Positions 46,801 to 56,500 of a stretch of 64,000 nt of DNA are shown here, piece by piece. How positions within the stretch are numbered: position 1 is the stretch's first letter; every line of letters starts with the position of its first letter. A program made the position numbers and the translations under genes. The notes under the pieces were generated by a model, which was given only the letters and a program-made list of their open reading frames with translations, was not told the origin of the DNA and searched no databases. The DNA comes from an uncultured Prevotella sp. (GTDB lineage Bacteria > Bacteroidota > Bacteroidia > Bacteroidales > Bacteroidaceae). Location of the stretch: assembly GCA_900315765.1 (NCBI GenBank), contig ONAK01000004.1, positions 1 through 64,000 of the forward strand, in the 5' to 3' direction.

Positions 46801-47668
46801 CCAACAAATTGTTGGTTGGGTTTAACTTACAGTTATAAAAAGCATAATAACCAATTGTTACAAGACTTGCCGGCAACTCACACTTTTCCAGTTTAGAAGC
46901 ATCATAAAATGCTGAATTGCCTATAGCAGTCAAAGTGCTTGGTAATATACACTCATACAAATTACTGTTCTGACGGAAAGCCTCATCCTCAATTGTTGTA
47001 ACGCCCTCAGAAATAGTAACTTTTTCAAGATTATTATTATACCAGAAAGCATTTGATCCAATGGTTGTTACACCACTTGGTACTGTATACGTCTTGCCTG
47101 ACTTAAGGTAAGGATAGAAAATAAGAGTATTCTTTGCCTTATTGAACAAGACACCATCTATAGTAGCATAGTTGGGGTTATCTTCATCAACTTCTACAGC
47201 ACCTATCACTCGTGCTCCATAAGAGGAACTGTATTTCGGGATAGTAATAGACGTAACAGTTTTTGGAACGAATAGTGTTCTAATTGTATAGCTTACATTA
47301 GTCAAGTTAATAGAAGTGAAAGTAGCATTCTCTGGGAGTTTCAAAGAATTCAAAGCTCGCACATTCGACCAACTTATATCAGATGCCTGAGAAATAGAAG
47401 ATGACAATACTAAATCTACCTCATTACCATAGTACCATCTATCAATCTTTGTGACACTATAATCAACATCATTATATGTAACTGTAGCCGGTATAACCAC
47501 TTCTCCAGTCAGTTTCTTTACGCTACTACTATCTTGATATACAGTTGCATACGGTGTTGTAGCGGTATCATATATCCTATAAGTAATCGTACCTGTCTTG
47601 TACGTAACATATGCCCAAGTACTTACCGACGAGAGCAGGGCTACTATCAATAATATATATTTTTTCAT
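40838..47668 (-). CDS. Giant BspA-type LRR / CHB_HEX-repeat surface protein with T9SS-like sorting tail
   Basis: This 2276-residue protein has a signal peptide (MKKYILLIVALLSSVSTWA), BspA-type leucine-rich repeats to about residue 390 (GVTTIGSNAFWYNNNLEKVT, TLTAIGNSAFYDASKLEKCE), then more than a dozen beta-sandwich modules of the chitobiase C-terminal type, recognised by YYTLDGTTP-like motifs, a further BspA-type LRR segment near residue 1920, and a C-terminal tail (VKVYSLSGVLVKEAAEED, KGVYIVNGKSMVVK) like type IX secretion sorting domains. It should be exported across the outer membrane and displayed or released. Modules between about 45.25 and 42.35 kb form a tandem duplication of roughly 485 residues. 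Adhesion or polysaccharide binding is likely but not shown. Confidence 0.88.
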   Translation of the reverse strand: MKKYILLIVALLSSVSTWAYVTYKTGTITYRIYDTATTPYATVYQDSSSVKKLTGEVVIPATVTYNDVDYSVTKIDRWYYGNEVDLVLSSSISQASDISWSNVRALNSLKLPENATFTSINLTNVSYTIRTLFVPKTVTSITIPKYSSSYGARVIGAVEVDEDNPNYATIDGVLFNKAKNTLIFYPYLKSGKTYTVPSGVTTIGSNAFWYNNNLEKVTISEGVTTIEDEAFRQNSNLYECILPSTLTAIGNSAFYDASKLEKCELPASLVTIGYYAFYNCKLNPTNNLLVLPGTLTSIGEYAFYGFKNPGSTTVELPATLGLGQKETTIGEYAFNCSTIDSKMTEPINLSYYAFYYVSRIYVPQGTLNTYKEKTGWNTFSDRLIEVVPADPTLETVKLTATETIDETNTLVKVSFAADVEGAQIRYKVFSGTDNSDPSEWPIYNELGSTPAPTVDVNPNGYTIKAIATKTGMNASEIFSKSYDWASMSCKAPTIICENGSATMTISNSTAGATIEVKKYAKDTDGNYTTLVSTENYSSPIALNGNFKYVAVSKKSGMFTSSSTERTVNWFSCSQPTITYVASKPDGNTVIVTVTGTDPENEHYKYRVGSGDFLNYTAPVEVNEGSYFVAYTERENYNTSSSVSLYTYRSNITTSKPTIGVDQEAKTLTLSSDEGADIYYTLDGTTPSVKAEQKYTGVITITGNCVVNAIAHKDGKFKSDVANTSISWFACADVVITQDVINGQAVIKLSTTTEGATIRYGINGRDYYSPEYNTEYTEPFAYNSGDHIYAIAMKSGYNNSSWVDARFYYPEGTTRCAQPSIILDNEKKLVTITTSETNGVIYYTVDGSMPTTASTKYTEPFTSEVNCTIYAITSRDAETVDEVTTTYINSAVTSATLDDWFRLQNVKFVPVLGTAEGEYKMALDAEEGATIEYGINTYGGVTYTREPRDTFNVSEGDYVYAIARKPGYVDSYWSEYRVVTNNYTVNQPSINVNEETREITVQSGTEGASIYYTTSGEDPTAESSLLVGGKITVTRNDQYKFIAIKEGMYNSSVTSYKVDWFRVPQVVITPYGENNELKVELTCEDPDAKIYYGVGSNNFNSNDLTANAEYKEPFKINNGAYIYASAMKDGYNNAYTSSYGYVYDYNFRSNIPTITVAADTMVTITGDDDAVFYYTLDGAEPTIASKKFTEKFKLTENTNIRAIAVADRKLYSEINSNNYTGFYCADVVAEQIFDHGQPKMKLTTETPGATIYYGVGYYGDLVYTDPIEANDGNYIYFRAGKNKFNDSKWGSAAISYSAYTQCSQPSIYINNENRTVSMETSETNGSIYYTLDGTTPNTASTKYTEPFSPEENCTINAITARDAEEVDGQVVTYANSYVSQRNLDDWFRLSDVKFRPVLGDAEGTYRMVLEAEEGATIEYGINDEYGNTVYTDTFDVAYGAYVYAIAKKEGRVSSIRRGYRVSTDNYTVRQPAIYTNDITHVITVTTETEGADIYYTTDGTNPTTSSNKLTGSEITCTRNDSYKFMAAKSGMYNSSVSDININWFRVSDVIIEPYVANNKMMVRITCEDNKATIHYGINDFNSDNVPANAEYKAPFEIQNGDRIYASAVRSGYSNSERAYSGYIYTSNYTCKTPTITIAADTTMTITPGADGETIYYTLDGTDPTTLSTKFVNKIKLTGNVTIKAIAVANGKLNSSINERNYNNFNVRDINFSLDGTKMTISSTTPGVTFKYQYEAEGTYSMTYPHVYSGPFDLKYNGNIYVLAEKTGYNSTTASNWVGDLVKCQVEKESYDGHTLKLKSDDGNTIWYTTNGSRPYDNTNNWYNNVYKYDGEIEIDAVGKIMAIATGSYRMESEVLEISIDSYAGETGATSEKAGGLETSMGWKKDPENITEFKVTGPINSDDMSYIKTKMTSLKRLNLSEATVDDGTIPDNAFANMPLLEFSSPNGLGKIGNNIFSGCENLAAVIWNTTAKLPDNAFDDDVNPNLLLFVPSEDAAPTNSSARNIIVNGTAKNIYLSDGEGNNFYCPQNFYTQNITYTHNFKLESGEGYGWETIALPFECSRFVHESKGELKPFAEYDSLAERDQYKPFWLRELTDIGFQDVKYIEANKPYIICMPNNDGYATRYRLGGNVTFSATNIWVPVTEPQAIQKGVNTLYANFMNNDDTDGFMLLNTEETDGHKAGSIFVKSSGRALRPFEAYVISQSTTRSMLGVARGFTADPDGDEDTTPIETVNQQTTGKMVKVYSLSGVLVKEAAEEDALKGLAKGVYIVNGKSMVVK

Positions 47669-47703
47669 AACGTTAATTCTTTAAATGGTTAGTATTTCCG
47701 TTA

Positions 47704-48744
47704 TTATCTTCTCGTAAGACTTGGTGAAGAATTGTCATCATTGCCTGGAGTTGCACCCGGCAGAGTGACTGGGTAGTCTTCGCTATAAGTAGTACCAACT
47801 ACAGTTGTGGCATAAGCACATATATAATAGGTGTAGCCATCTTCCTGCTTTGTAGTGGTAGAGAAAGTAGTCTCTTTGACAGAGCCTTCTAACAACATGG
47901 ATTTCTTTTCGCGAGGTTTAGGATCACGACTGATACAATATCCATAGTCTGTAAGATTGTATTTGCTTCCAGATGAAACCTTACCATTAATAGAAATAGT
48001 AACACCATCCTCACCTACAGTGCCCTCGATAGTTGCAGTAGGTAATGGTGCTGCATTCTGCTCGACAATCATAGAGATGAACTCCTGCTGGCCTGCCTTG
48101 TTGGATGTTGCAACAATAATAGCAGCAGTACGCTTAACACTTGTCTGATTATCGGTTATTACGATTGTGAAGTGTCCATTGCCAGTACCCTTTTCATCAG
48201 CAAGATAGCACCAAGGATTTCGGTCTTCCTCGTCTGTCTCAAAGATTACATCGGCTTCCCAGGTGGTATTACACTTAATAGTAATAGACTTGGAAATTTC
48301 CTCGTAAGGAGCAGTGAATTTCTCGCCTTCAAGATTCTCGAACTCAAGCTCTGCCTGGAAGTCACCTGCCGACTGGGTTACAGTACAAGCGCGGGGCAGA
48401 GAACCATCATCGGCCGAGAAGTTAAGAACAACCACGCGGTCGCTCTCGGTATTGTTAACAGAGCTCTCGATAGTCACTACGGTATTTCCTGTACCCTCGG
48501 TAGGGGTAACAATCAAATCGGTCCAGCTACCTTTATCGTATGACACCTTCCAGTGACAGTTTGAGGTAACATCAACTGTAGCAGCCTGTGAGTTTCCCGA
48601 CATTGAAATCTTTGAAGAAACCACGATGTAGTTGCTGCTCACGGTATTCTCATCGTTTGCATCATCATTGCTGGTGCAGGCAGAGAACACACATGTGGCT
48701 GCGAGCAGAGCTCCGAGCCAATAGCTTTTTCTTACTATATTCAT
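47704..48744 (-). CDS. BACON-domain lipoprotein
   Basis: The signal peptide ends in a lipobox (LLAATCVFSAC) with the lipidated Cys near residue 23. Two BACON modules follow: one with VDVTSNCHWKVSYDKGSW and RACTVTQSAG, a second with ITIKCNTTWEADV and ISMIVEQNAAP; the last part (TIEGTVGEDGVTISINGKVS, DYGYCISRDPKPR) resembles a fibronectin-like fold. BACON domains are found in Bacteroidota surface proteins that bind glycans or mucin. The gene lies 35 bases before the giant surface protein and 34 bases after the PEGA-domain gene, suggesting one surface complex. Confidence 0.85.
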   Translation of the reverse strand: MNIVRKSYWLGALLAATCVFSACTSNDDANDENTVSSNYIVVSSKISMSGNSQAATVDVTSNCHWKVSYDKGSWTDLIVTPTEGTGNTVVTIESSVNNTESDRVVVLNFSADDGSLPRACTVTQSAGDFQAELEFENLEGEKFTAPYEEISKSITIKCNTTWEADVIFETDEEDRNPWCYLADEKGTGNGHFTIVITDNQTSVKRTAAIIVATSNKAGQQEFISMIVEQNAAPLPTATIEGTVGEDGVTISINGKVSSGSKYNLTDYGYCISRDPKPREKKSMLLEGSVKETTFSTTTKQEDGYTYYICAYATTVVGTTYSEDYPVTLPGATPGNDDNSSPSLTRR

Positions 48745-48778
48745 AATCTTCTGTATTTTTAGCTATTAATAATCCTAA

Positions 48779-50320
48779 TCAGAACGCAAGAATCAATCCT
48801 GCCTGAACGCCTATAGTCGTAGTACTGAAACCTGCTGCTTCGGCAATCTTGTTGAAGGTCTCATCCGACTTTAGTCCAATGCCTAACTCGGGCGCTGCAA
48901 AGAGATAAACATGCTGGGTGGGCACAAACAGCAACTTGGCTCCGATAGTAAGAGCCTGCTGCGAAGCACCATCGCCATACATCTTAGTTCCGGCTTTCTG
49001 TACACCCTTCAACTGATTCATGCTCCATCCAATCTGAGGCACAAATCCGATACGGCGCATCAAAGCAATCTGATAACCATATTTTACCTGTATTGAATTC
49101 ATCTTATAGGTGATACGATTGATCTCATCGGCAGCAGAAGTGTTGCTGGTCCAATAAGCAACCTTAGACTCAGTGTTACCGAAAGTATAACTTACCTGGA
49201 AATCGTTATTTCCAAGAACCATACCTAAAATACCAGTAAATCCACCGAGGCTGCGTACATTGATACCTCCTCCGAAGTAGAATGCACTTGGTCGTACATA
49301 CGAGATGGGAACCATGTTGACAGTATCGGCAACTGTCTCGTTATGAAGCACATCGTATGCTTTAGTCTGTGGTATATAGCCACGTAGAGAATAGCTGATT
49401 TCGTGAGGACCTACTGGCAGGGTTACCGTCTCACCTGCAACCATCATGTTTTTACCATCAAGCAGAGCGGTGGTTGTTACAGGGAAGGTTACAATGTTCA
49501 GGAATCCTGAGTGAGGAATAGGAGGTGCAGCCTTGAACTCGTTCATCTGCTGGCGCTTTACCTCGAAAGTACTCTTTACAGAATCACAATCGGCCTTGCG
49601 TGTCTCAACAGTATAGTTTCCTTCGCGGAGCTGGGTACTCCAACTGCCTGTACCAACCAGGCTTCCCTCGAAATAAATATCTGCCTTATTATCAACTGTT
49701 ACCTTTACATCACCAAACAGGTGACTGATGTTTTGCATCTCAACATTGAATACGTTTGTCTTCTTCTCATCATTAGGCATGATGTAGATAGTGTCACTGC
49801 CCTCAAAACGGTCGTTTGATGCAGTCACAATGTGACGTCCAAAGTTTAGGTATTTGTTGTAAATAGGAGCACGGCCCAGATTCTCACCATCCACATAAAC
49901 AAGCGAGCGGGCCATAGAAGTTGTGATTGTTGCATAACGACCGGTACCGATATCGAGCAGCATCTCGTAGGTACGGCCTCCCTGAATTGAAACAGGATAG
50001 TAATAATCACGTAGCATACCGAATACAGGGTGGCTGATAGTCAGCTTCTGTGCTCTTGGGGGTACATACAGCCACAGCTCAGCGGCTTTTTGTTCTGTAC
50101 CAACGATTCCAAGCGAACCACCATCAAAATGGAAGCCCTTTTCAGGGGATACAATCTTGATGAGGGCTGCCTTATCACCATTTTGGTCTCGGCGTTCTGT
50201 ACCACGGGTATTTGCGGTAAGGTCGGTCTCCAACAGCTTAAAACTAACGACATGAAGGCCGTCAGCACTAGCACTGATGGTTGCCATAAACGCCACGATA
50301 ACAAGTAGCAGTTTGTTCAT
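48779..50320 (-). CDS. PEGA-domain outer-membrane protein
   Basis: After a signal peptide (MNKLLLVIVAFMATISASA) come PEGA-type beta modules (RSLVYVDGENLGRAPIYNKY, FPVTTTALLDGKNMMVAGET) and a C-terminal section of about 150 residues with alternating strands ending in Phe (TIGVQAGLILAF), which looks like an outer-membrane barrel. It is the first gene of the group PEGA, BACON, giant LRR protein, LPP20-like protein, GH2. An ATG two codons upstream (50326) is the alternative start. A CAAAGTTA (50360-50367) upstream would be its -7 element; I find no good -33 at the expected place. Confidence 0.82.
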   Translation of the reverse strand: MNKLLLVIVAFMATISASADGLHVVSFKLLETDLTANTRGTERRDQNGDKAALIKIVSPEKGFHFDGGSLGIVGTEQKAAELWLYVPPRAQKLTISHPVFGMLRDYYYPVSIQGGRTYEMLLDIGTGRYATITTSMARSLVYVDGENLGRAPIYNKYLNFGRHIVTASNDRFEGSDTIYIMPNDEKKTNVFNVEMQNISHLFGDVKVTVDNKADIYFEGSLVGTGSWSTQLREGNYTVETRKADCDSVKSTFEVKRQQMNEFKAAPPIPHSGFLNIVTFPVTTTALLDGKNMMVAGETVTLPVGPHEISYSLRGYIPQTKAYDVLHNETVADTVNMVPISYVRPSAFYFGGGINVRSLGGFTGILGMVLGNNDFQVSYTFGNTESKVAYWTSNTSAADEINRITYKMNSIQVKYGYQIALMRRIGFVPQIGWSMNQLKGVQKAGTKMYGDGASQQALTIGAKLLFVPTQHVYLFAAPELGIGLKSDETFNKIAEAAGFSTTTIGVQAGLILAF

Positions 50321-50359
50321 ATGCATTTATAGTTTTGATAAAAGTATACTCTATGGGGG

Positions 50360-50367
50360 CAAAGTTA
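50360..50367 (-). promoter_or_regulatory. Possible -7 element for the PEGA-domain gene
   Basis: TAACTTTG on the minus strand matches TAnnTTTG about 40 bases before the start codon. The -33 TTG is not present at the expected distance, so confidence is limited. The rest of the 50327-50515 gap holds no recognised feature. Confidence 0.4.
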
Positions 50368-50515
50368 ACAAAATTTTTCGAATAATACGCATTTTTGAGC
50401 AGAAATTTTCGGTTTTAACACACTTTTTGCGTTCGAACGGTTTATTAGTGTTAAAACACACTACGGCAGGAATGTTAAACACACCTGCCGTAGAGATAAA
50501 AAATTGTATAATAAA

Positions 50516-53503
50516 TTACAAGTTTACGCTAATAGCTTTGCCGGCGTACTGTACCATCTTGCCATCGGGGTTATCGAGGTTCAGTGGTTTGGGGTTATCG
50601 CCCGTGATGAGTACCACATTGAAACGACGGTTCTTCAGCATGCCATTGAACTGGCCTTTGCGGGCTCCGAAGGATACGGTACGCGTGGCATCATCGTAGG
50701 TGATATCGATGGTGGCATACTTACCCTTTTCGTAGTTATAGTTGGTACCCTCGTCCTCATAGAGCTGAAACTGACCATCCTTACCGGCATAGATATAGAG
50801 ATTGATGAGCTCGGCGGGTTTCTCATCGCTCCACTCCATCTCAGGACCGAATGGGATGATGGCGCCCTCGCGTACGAATACAGGAATCTGCTCGTATGGT
50901 GCCTCCACTATGAGGTGGCGACCACCTTCGGTGTATTCGCCGGTATAGAGGTTGTACCAACCACACTGGGCGGGGAAGTAGACGGAGCGGTTGCGCGCCT
51001 TGTAGTAGCCTACGGGGCATGCCATGAGGGCAGGACCGAGCATCCACTGGTTACCGATGTTCTCTACCTCACGATCGCCATTGAAGTCCATGACCAGCGC
51101 ACGCATCAGGGTGTAGTCCTTGAAATGTGCCCAACCTGCCAGTGAATAGAGGTATGGCATGAGGCGATAGCGGAGTTTATCGTAGTATACAAACGACTTA
51201 TATGCAGGATGATTATCGGGTGCGATGTTCCAGATCTCGCGCAATGGCCACTGACCATGTGAGCGGAACAAAGGAATAAACGTTCCGAACTGGTTCCAAC
51301 GGGTCTGCAGCTCGCGCCACTCCTTCAGGTCTTCGTTCTCCTGACCTGTGCGATCGAACAACTGCTGGGCAGCCACATAGCGGTTCTCGACACAGAATCC
51401 ACCCTGGTCCATACCCCAGAAGGGGATGCCTGACATAGAATAGTTCAAGCCGGCAGTCATCTGGGCACGCATATCCTCCCAACGGGTACCGATATCACCA
51501 CTCCAGGTGGCGGTAGAGAAGCGCTGTTCGCCAGCAAAACCACTACGGGTGAGCAGGAACACACGAGGCTCATTCTTCTGACCCTTCCATACGCCACGCT
51601 GACCATTGTAGATGGCATCGGCATTCACCGTGCTATAGGCATTGAAATACTCGGTTGAGGTACCTAAGGCTGTAGGACCACTCAAGGCCTTGCGATACCA
51701 CATAGGGGTGCAGTCGCGCACATTAGGCTCGGAAGCATCCATCCACCAGGCATCGATCATAGAGGTGAGAGATTTCTTAGATAGACCGGTGTAGAGGTTA
51801 TCATCCATTTGTTTCCAGAAGAGTTTGCGGGCACCGGGGTCATAGGCATCGTAGAAACCATTCTTATAGCCAGGGCCTACCCAGTCGTGGATATCATCGG
51901 TTGGACTCTGAACGTACATCCAGCCTTTGGCATCCAGTTCTTTGTAGTTGTCGGTATTGCAATAGAACTTGGGCCATACGGAGATCATGAAACGTCCATG
52001 CATGGAGTGAACAGAATCGAGCATGGCCTGTGGATTGGGATAGCGCGAAGCCTCGAACTGATGCGAGCCCCACTGATCCTCGGGCCAGTAGTTCCAGTCT
52101 TGTACAATATTATCGATAGGAATATGGCGCTTACGGAATTCAGCCAGGGTCTCCTCAATCTCTGCAGAGGTCTTATAACGCTCACGGCTCTGCCAGAAGC
52201 CCAGTACCCACTTAGGATAGAGTGATGCCTTACCAGTGAGGGTGCGATAGCCAGAGATGACCTGGTCGAGATTCTCGCCAGCGATGAAGTAATAGTCCAT
52301 ATCCTTGGCCATCTCGCTCCAGATGCTGAGTTGTTCACGCTCCTGTTTGCTACGTGGCTTAGCCACACGCAGACCACAATAAGCCTCACCACCATCGGGG
52401 CGCCACTCTATGCGCAGCTGCACGCGCTTACCCTTCTGCAGTTCGGTAGAGAACTTATAGGCATTGGGGTTCCAGGCTGTACGCCAGCGCTCAGGAACAA
52501 CCTCCTTACCATCGATGTAGACCTTTACGTAACCTGAGTAATACAGGATGAATTGATAGTGAAGAGTGAATAGTGAAGAGTGAATAGTTTGGGGTTCGAT
52601 GAAGCCCTCGTAGGTGACGTTGGCACCAAAGAGGTTGATCTCCTTGGGGAAGTTCTTGATACCGCCATTGTCGGTCTTGAGGGCGATAGCTGATTTCTCG
52701 GGGGTACCATACTCATAATAGATAGAATCCTCATGGCGTACCAACTTCTTACCACGGGCATCGACATAAGTACCCGTGAGATGGCCCTCGCGACCCTGCT
52801 TGTCGTAGAGTTTGAAGGCACGGTTGAGTTGGAGATAATCGTCGGGATTACCAAAACGGCAATAGCTATAGCTATCCCAGAGGAGACCATAGTTCTTATT
52901 TGACAATACAAACGGGATTGACACCTTGGTATTATACTGGAACAAGTCTTCGTTCTTGCCCTTCATATTGAACTCCTCGCTCTGGTGCTGACCAAGACCA
53001 TAGAAAGCCTCATCATCAGGTGAGTCGAACTTCATCTGCCAAGAGAGTCCGTGTTTCTGTTCCTCGGGTACTGTATAGCCGGTCTTCATACCCAACTCGC
53101 GCTCAGGAACCGTGAAGTCCCAGAATTTCTTTCCCTGTTGAGCTTCCTTCAGGAGTTGGTTGCCCTTGGCATCGAAGAAGGTAATCTGACCCGTGGTTTT
53201 GGACACCACTGCCTTGACATTCTTCGCCTTTACAACCACCTGATTGCCCTCGTCGCTAATGGTATACCCCTTAGCAGGCGCCACCTGCGGCACAATCATC
53301 AGTGAGGCAGGTTTGACGGGGAGTACCTCCTTGGATGTAGCCCTTACACGGATGATGTTATCGTTCATCACCTCGAGTTTGATAACCTTTGCCTGACCAC
53401 CATCAGGACGAATCGTCACATTGTTGCCATTGGTTTGTACATCGGCCGCCATCACTGTAGAAGCTATCATCAGCGCCGACACAAAAATCTTAATTCGTTT
53501 CAT
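50516..53503 (-). CDS. GH31 alpha-xylosidase/alpha-glucosidase with PA14 insert
   Basis: A signal peptide (MKRIKIFVSALMIASTVMA) precedes the GH31 N-domain (FYGLGQHQSEEFNMKGKNED), a PA14 module at about residues 290-400 (YYSGYVKVYIDGKEVVPERW), and the catalytic barrel with IDNIVQDWNYWPEDQWGSH, the nucleophile Asp in DAWWMDASEPNVRD near residue 590 and the acid/base region TATWSGDIGTRWEDM. PA14-containing GH31 enzymes with this pattern are mostly alpha-xylosidases acting on xyloglucan oligosaccharides. Around residues 303-318 the PA14 module contains HSSLFTLHYQF, which comes from a second repeat family (52550-52593). It is downstream of the propeller sensor, which may regulate it. Confidence 0.92.
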   Translation of the reverse strand: MKRIKIFVSALMIASTVMAADVQTNGNNVTIRPDGGQAKVIKLEVMNDNIIRVRATSKEVLPVKPASLMIVPQVAPAKGYTISDEGNQVVVKAKNVKAVVSKTTGQITFFDAKGNQLLKEAQQGKKFWDFTVPERELGMKTGYTVPEEQKHGLSWQMKFDSPDDEAFYGLGQHQSEEFNMKGKNEDLFQYNTKVSIPFVLSNKNYGLLWDSYSYCRFGNPDDYLQLNRAFKLYDKQGREGHLTGTYVDARGKKLVRHEDSIYYEYGTPEKSAIALKTDNGGIKNFPKEINLFGANVTYEGFIEPQTIHSSLFTLHYQFILYYSGYVKVYIDGKEVVPERWRTAWNPNAYKFSTELQKGKRVQLRIEWRPDGGEAYCGLRVAKPRSKQEREQLSIWSEMAKDMDYYFIAGENLDQVISGYRTLTGKASLYPKWVLGFWQSRERYKTSAEIEETLAEFRKRHIPIDNIVQDWNYWPEDQWGSHQFEASRYPNPQAMLDSVHSMHGRFMISVWPKFYCNTDNYKELDAKGWMYVQSPTDDIHDWVGPGYKNGFYDAYDPGARKLFWKQMDDNLYTGLSKKSLTSMIDAWWMDASEPNVRDCTPMWYRKALSGPTALGTSTEYFNAYSTVNADAIYNGQRGVWKGQKNEPRVFLLTRSGFAGEQRFSTATWSGDIGTRWEDMRAQMTAGLNYSMSGIPFWGMDQGGFCVENRYVAAQQLFDRTGQENEDLKEWRELQTRWNQFGTFIPLFRSHGQWPLREIWNIAPDNHPAYKSFVYYDKLRYRLMPYLYSLAGWAHFKDYTLMRALVMDFNGDREVENIGNQWMLGPALMACPVGYYKARNRSVYFPAQCGWYNLYTGEYTEGGRHLIVEAPYEQIPVFVREGAIIPFGPEMEWSDEKPAELINLYIYAGKDGQFQLYEDEGTNYNYEKGKYATIDITYDDATRTVSFGARKGQFNGMLKNRRFNVVLITGDNPKPLNLDNPDGKMVQYAGKAISVNL
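52550..52593. repeat. GTGAAGAGTGAATA-type repeat inside the GH31 gene
   Basis: AGTGAAGAGTGAAT occurs twice in tandem (52558-52571 and 52572-52585) within the stretch 52550-52593. On the coding strand it reads ATTCACTCTTCACT and gives the peptide IHSSLFTLHYQF inside the PA14 module. A related stretch is at 59368-59402. Confidence 0.85.
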
Positions 53504-53599
53504 TAGTTATTATTGTTAATGTTGATACTTCGTATCGAGCCCTCTCACGTTCGGCAAAGCTTAAGCAAGCTTATCTTTGCTCTCACTTAATCGAGGCCT

Positions 53600-56500
53600 T
53601 TAATCATCGTCGTCCATCATGACGGCCTCCTCTGCCCTCGCCTCCTCGTCAACAGGCAGGTTGATGGTGAAGATAGAACCGCCACTGGGGTTGTTTTCGG
53701 CAATGATGGTACCACCGTGCATCTCGACAATAGCCTTGACGAAGAACAGGCTCATACCCGAGTCGTCATCACTGATCATCGGGTCGAAGATGCTCTCCTC
53801 GGCTCCCTCAGGAATACCCACGCCATTATCGGAGATACGGATGGTGGCAGAGGTGGAGGTCTTATCGACGAACACCTTGATCTTACAATCGGTTGGTGAG
53901 AACAGGGCACTATTGCTGAGGATCATCTGTACGGCCTGCGCCATCTGATCGTGATCGAAATCAACGGTGAGATCGTTAGCCAACGGGAAGAACGAGAACT
54001 TGACATGTTTGCCAAGAGGCGCCTTGAACAGGGCGCACTGTTCCTTCATGAAGTGCTGCAGATCGTGCGGTTTCTTGACCGTCTCCTCGATAGACCATGC
54101 CTGCGCATAAAGTTCCTCAGCCTGAGCCTTCTGGTCGCTCTCCTGCTGCTTCTGCAATTCGGCACGCATCTCATTCATCCACTGTTTCTTCATGACCTCC
54201 ATGCGCAGATAATCGCGCTCGGTCTTATCGGCCTGTCGCTTCAGGAAGCGCTTGCGCCAGATGAAGATGCCAAGGGCCACAATCCCCAGGAAGATGACCA
54301 TGATCCAGCGGTTACGCAACAAGGGAGGGGTGATAGTGATATTGAGTATGGCCTCATTCTTACCCATCGTTCCATCCTCGTTCAGCATCCTGACATGGAG
54401 CACATAGCTGCCATGGTGCAGCGACATATAGGTGATGTTTGGATCGTTCTCCTCGGTGGCAATCCACTTATCGTTGAAGCCTTCCAACTGGTAGACAAAG
54501 CGCGATGTGTTATGCATCTCACCCTTGTCGGTGGCCAACTGGATGGTGAACTGACTCTCGTAATAGCGCAGCACCAGTTCCTTGCTAACATTCAGGTCTT
54601 CATCCAGAATCACGCGACCATCGTAGGCCTCGCCAATACCCAACTGCTGTCCGAAGAGTTTCAAACCACTGAAGATAGGCGTCTCGTTATTATCGATGCT
54701 GGTGATGAGTTTGGGGTTGATGACATCGACACCATTCATACCACCCACCAATATCAGACCATCGGGGGTGACACTGACTGAGCGCTGGTTATAAGGACCT
54801 TGTTGGAGACCGTCCTTACTGCTGAAGCTGCGCACATTGAAATGCCACTGGCCCTGTGCATCCTTCTTAAGAACAACATTCGACACACCATGTTCGGTAA
54901 TCACCCACATGGTGTGGACATGATCCTCGACGATGCCCACGACACTCGAGCCCAACAGACCCGAGTTCATGTCGAGCATGTGCTGCTTGTTGGTCTTGGT
55001 ATCCACCACACAGCAACCAGCTGTGGAGCCATGCCATACCAGTCCGCGACTATCTTCCATGACACAGGTGGTGGTGGCCATGGCTGCCGTCTGACCTTTG
55101 ATGGCAGGAATCTTGATGTTGACCACCTTGCCGCTGACAGGATTGATGAGCGAATAGAACTCGGAATGGCCCACCATGAGCCACCCCTTCTTGGTCCAGC
55201 ACTCAGAGGTGATGAAATCGCCTGGCAAGGTAGAGTTATGTGAGTTGATGTACTTGAACTTACCCGACTTGGGAGAGAGTTTCTGTACACCATTACCCAG
55301 GGTGCCCAACCAGATGTCGCCCCACTTATCCTCGGTGACCGACCATACATTGTTGTTGAGCAGTGCCCCATTGGTATTGGCCATGGTGTAGTTTTTTACC
55401 TGTCCATTTGAGAGATGTATCAGACCACCATTATAGGTACCGAACCACACTGAGCCATCCTTGGCACAATGGCTGGAAACCATGATGTCGGAGGCAAAGC
55501 CACAGCGTGCCTTATCGAAGACTTCGGTCTCGCCCGTCGCGCGTACATATTTTATAATACCACGGTTATCGGTTCCAAACCAGAAGTTACCGGCAGCATC
55601 GACTGTGGTGGTATTGATATCGCCCAGCTCAAGGGTGTTGAATCCCATGAGCTTCTCGATATACTGGTTTAAGCCATTACGATAGCAGGCTATCCACATG
55701 TTACCACTCTTATCGAGCATCAGCTTCTTCTGCGTGTTCTCGCTAATAGAGGTAGCGTCAAACCGATTGTTTACAAACTGCTTGACCTGGGCGGTCTTGG
55801 TATCGATGACATACAGGCCATAGTGGTCGGTGACCAACCACAGCCAGCCACGCTGATCCATACACACATCCCAGACCTGCATATCGGGAGCCAGAGGCGC
55901 AATGCCCACAGAGGCCAGATAGTCGTTGAGCGACTTATACCAGACTTTATCTTTCTGACAGAAGATGAACTGGCGGTTGTTGGTCAGCACCCAGTAATTG
56001 CTGTGTTTATCCACATAACAGTAGTAAGCCTGACTGGGCTGTCCGCCATTATTCTTCATGAAGTCGTCCTTCCACAGCACCTTACCCTTGTCGCCATCGA
56101 TGGCCATCATATCGCCATCGCTGGATGTGACCAGCAGTTTGTCGTTCCACTCGGCAAAGTTAGAGAAGTAATACTCCTTATTGATCTGGTCGGGCTCGTA
56201 GCCATACTTGATCAACTTGTGCGTCTTTTTGCGAGGGTTATAGCAATAGAGTCCCTCATCGTAGGTCTTGACCCAGAAACGTTTCTGCGAGTCGATATAG
56301 AAGCGGTCGATACCGCCCTTAATGCCCCATTTAGAGAGGATGGTGGTTGGGTTGCGATTCACCTTCTCGGTAACAGGATCAAACACACTGTAGTTCATGC
56401 CCTGTTTCAACCACAGCTTACCCTCGCCGTCTTCCCAGATCTGGTCGACATAGTTATTGCGCAGTGTGGTAGAATCACTCGGATCAGAGTAATAGGTACG

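Noticed and set aside
53520..53590. Terminator after the propeller sensor gene
   Set aside because: AAGCTT/AAGCTT and GCAAAG/CTTTGC can pair but no T-run follows on the minus strand; I cannot support more than a weak hairpin.
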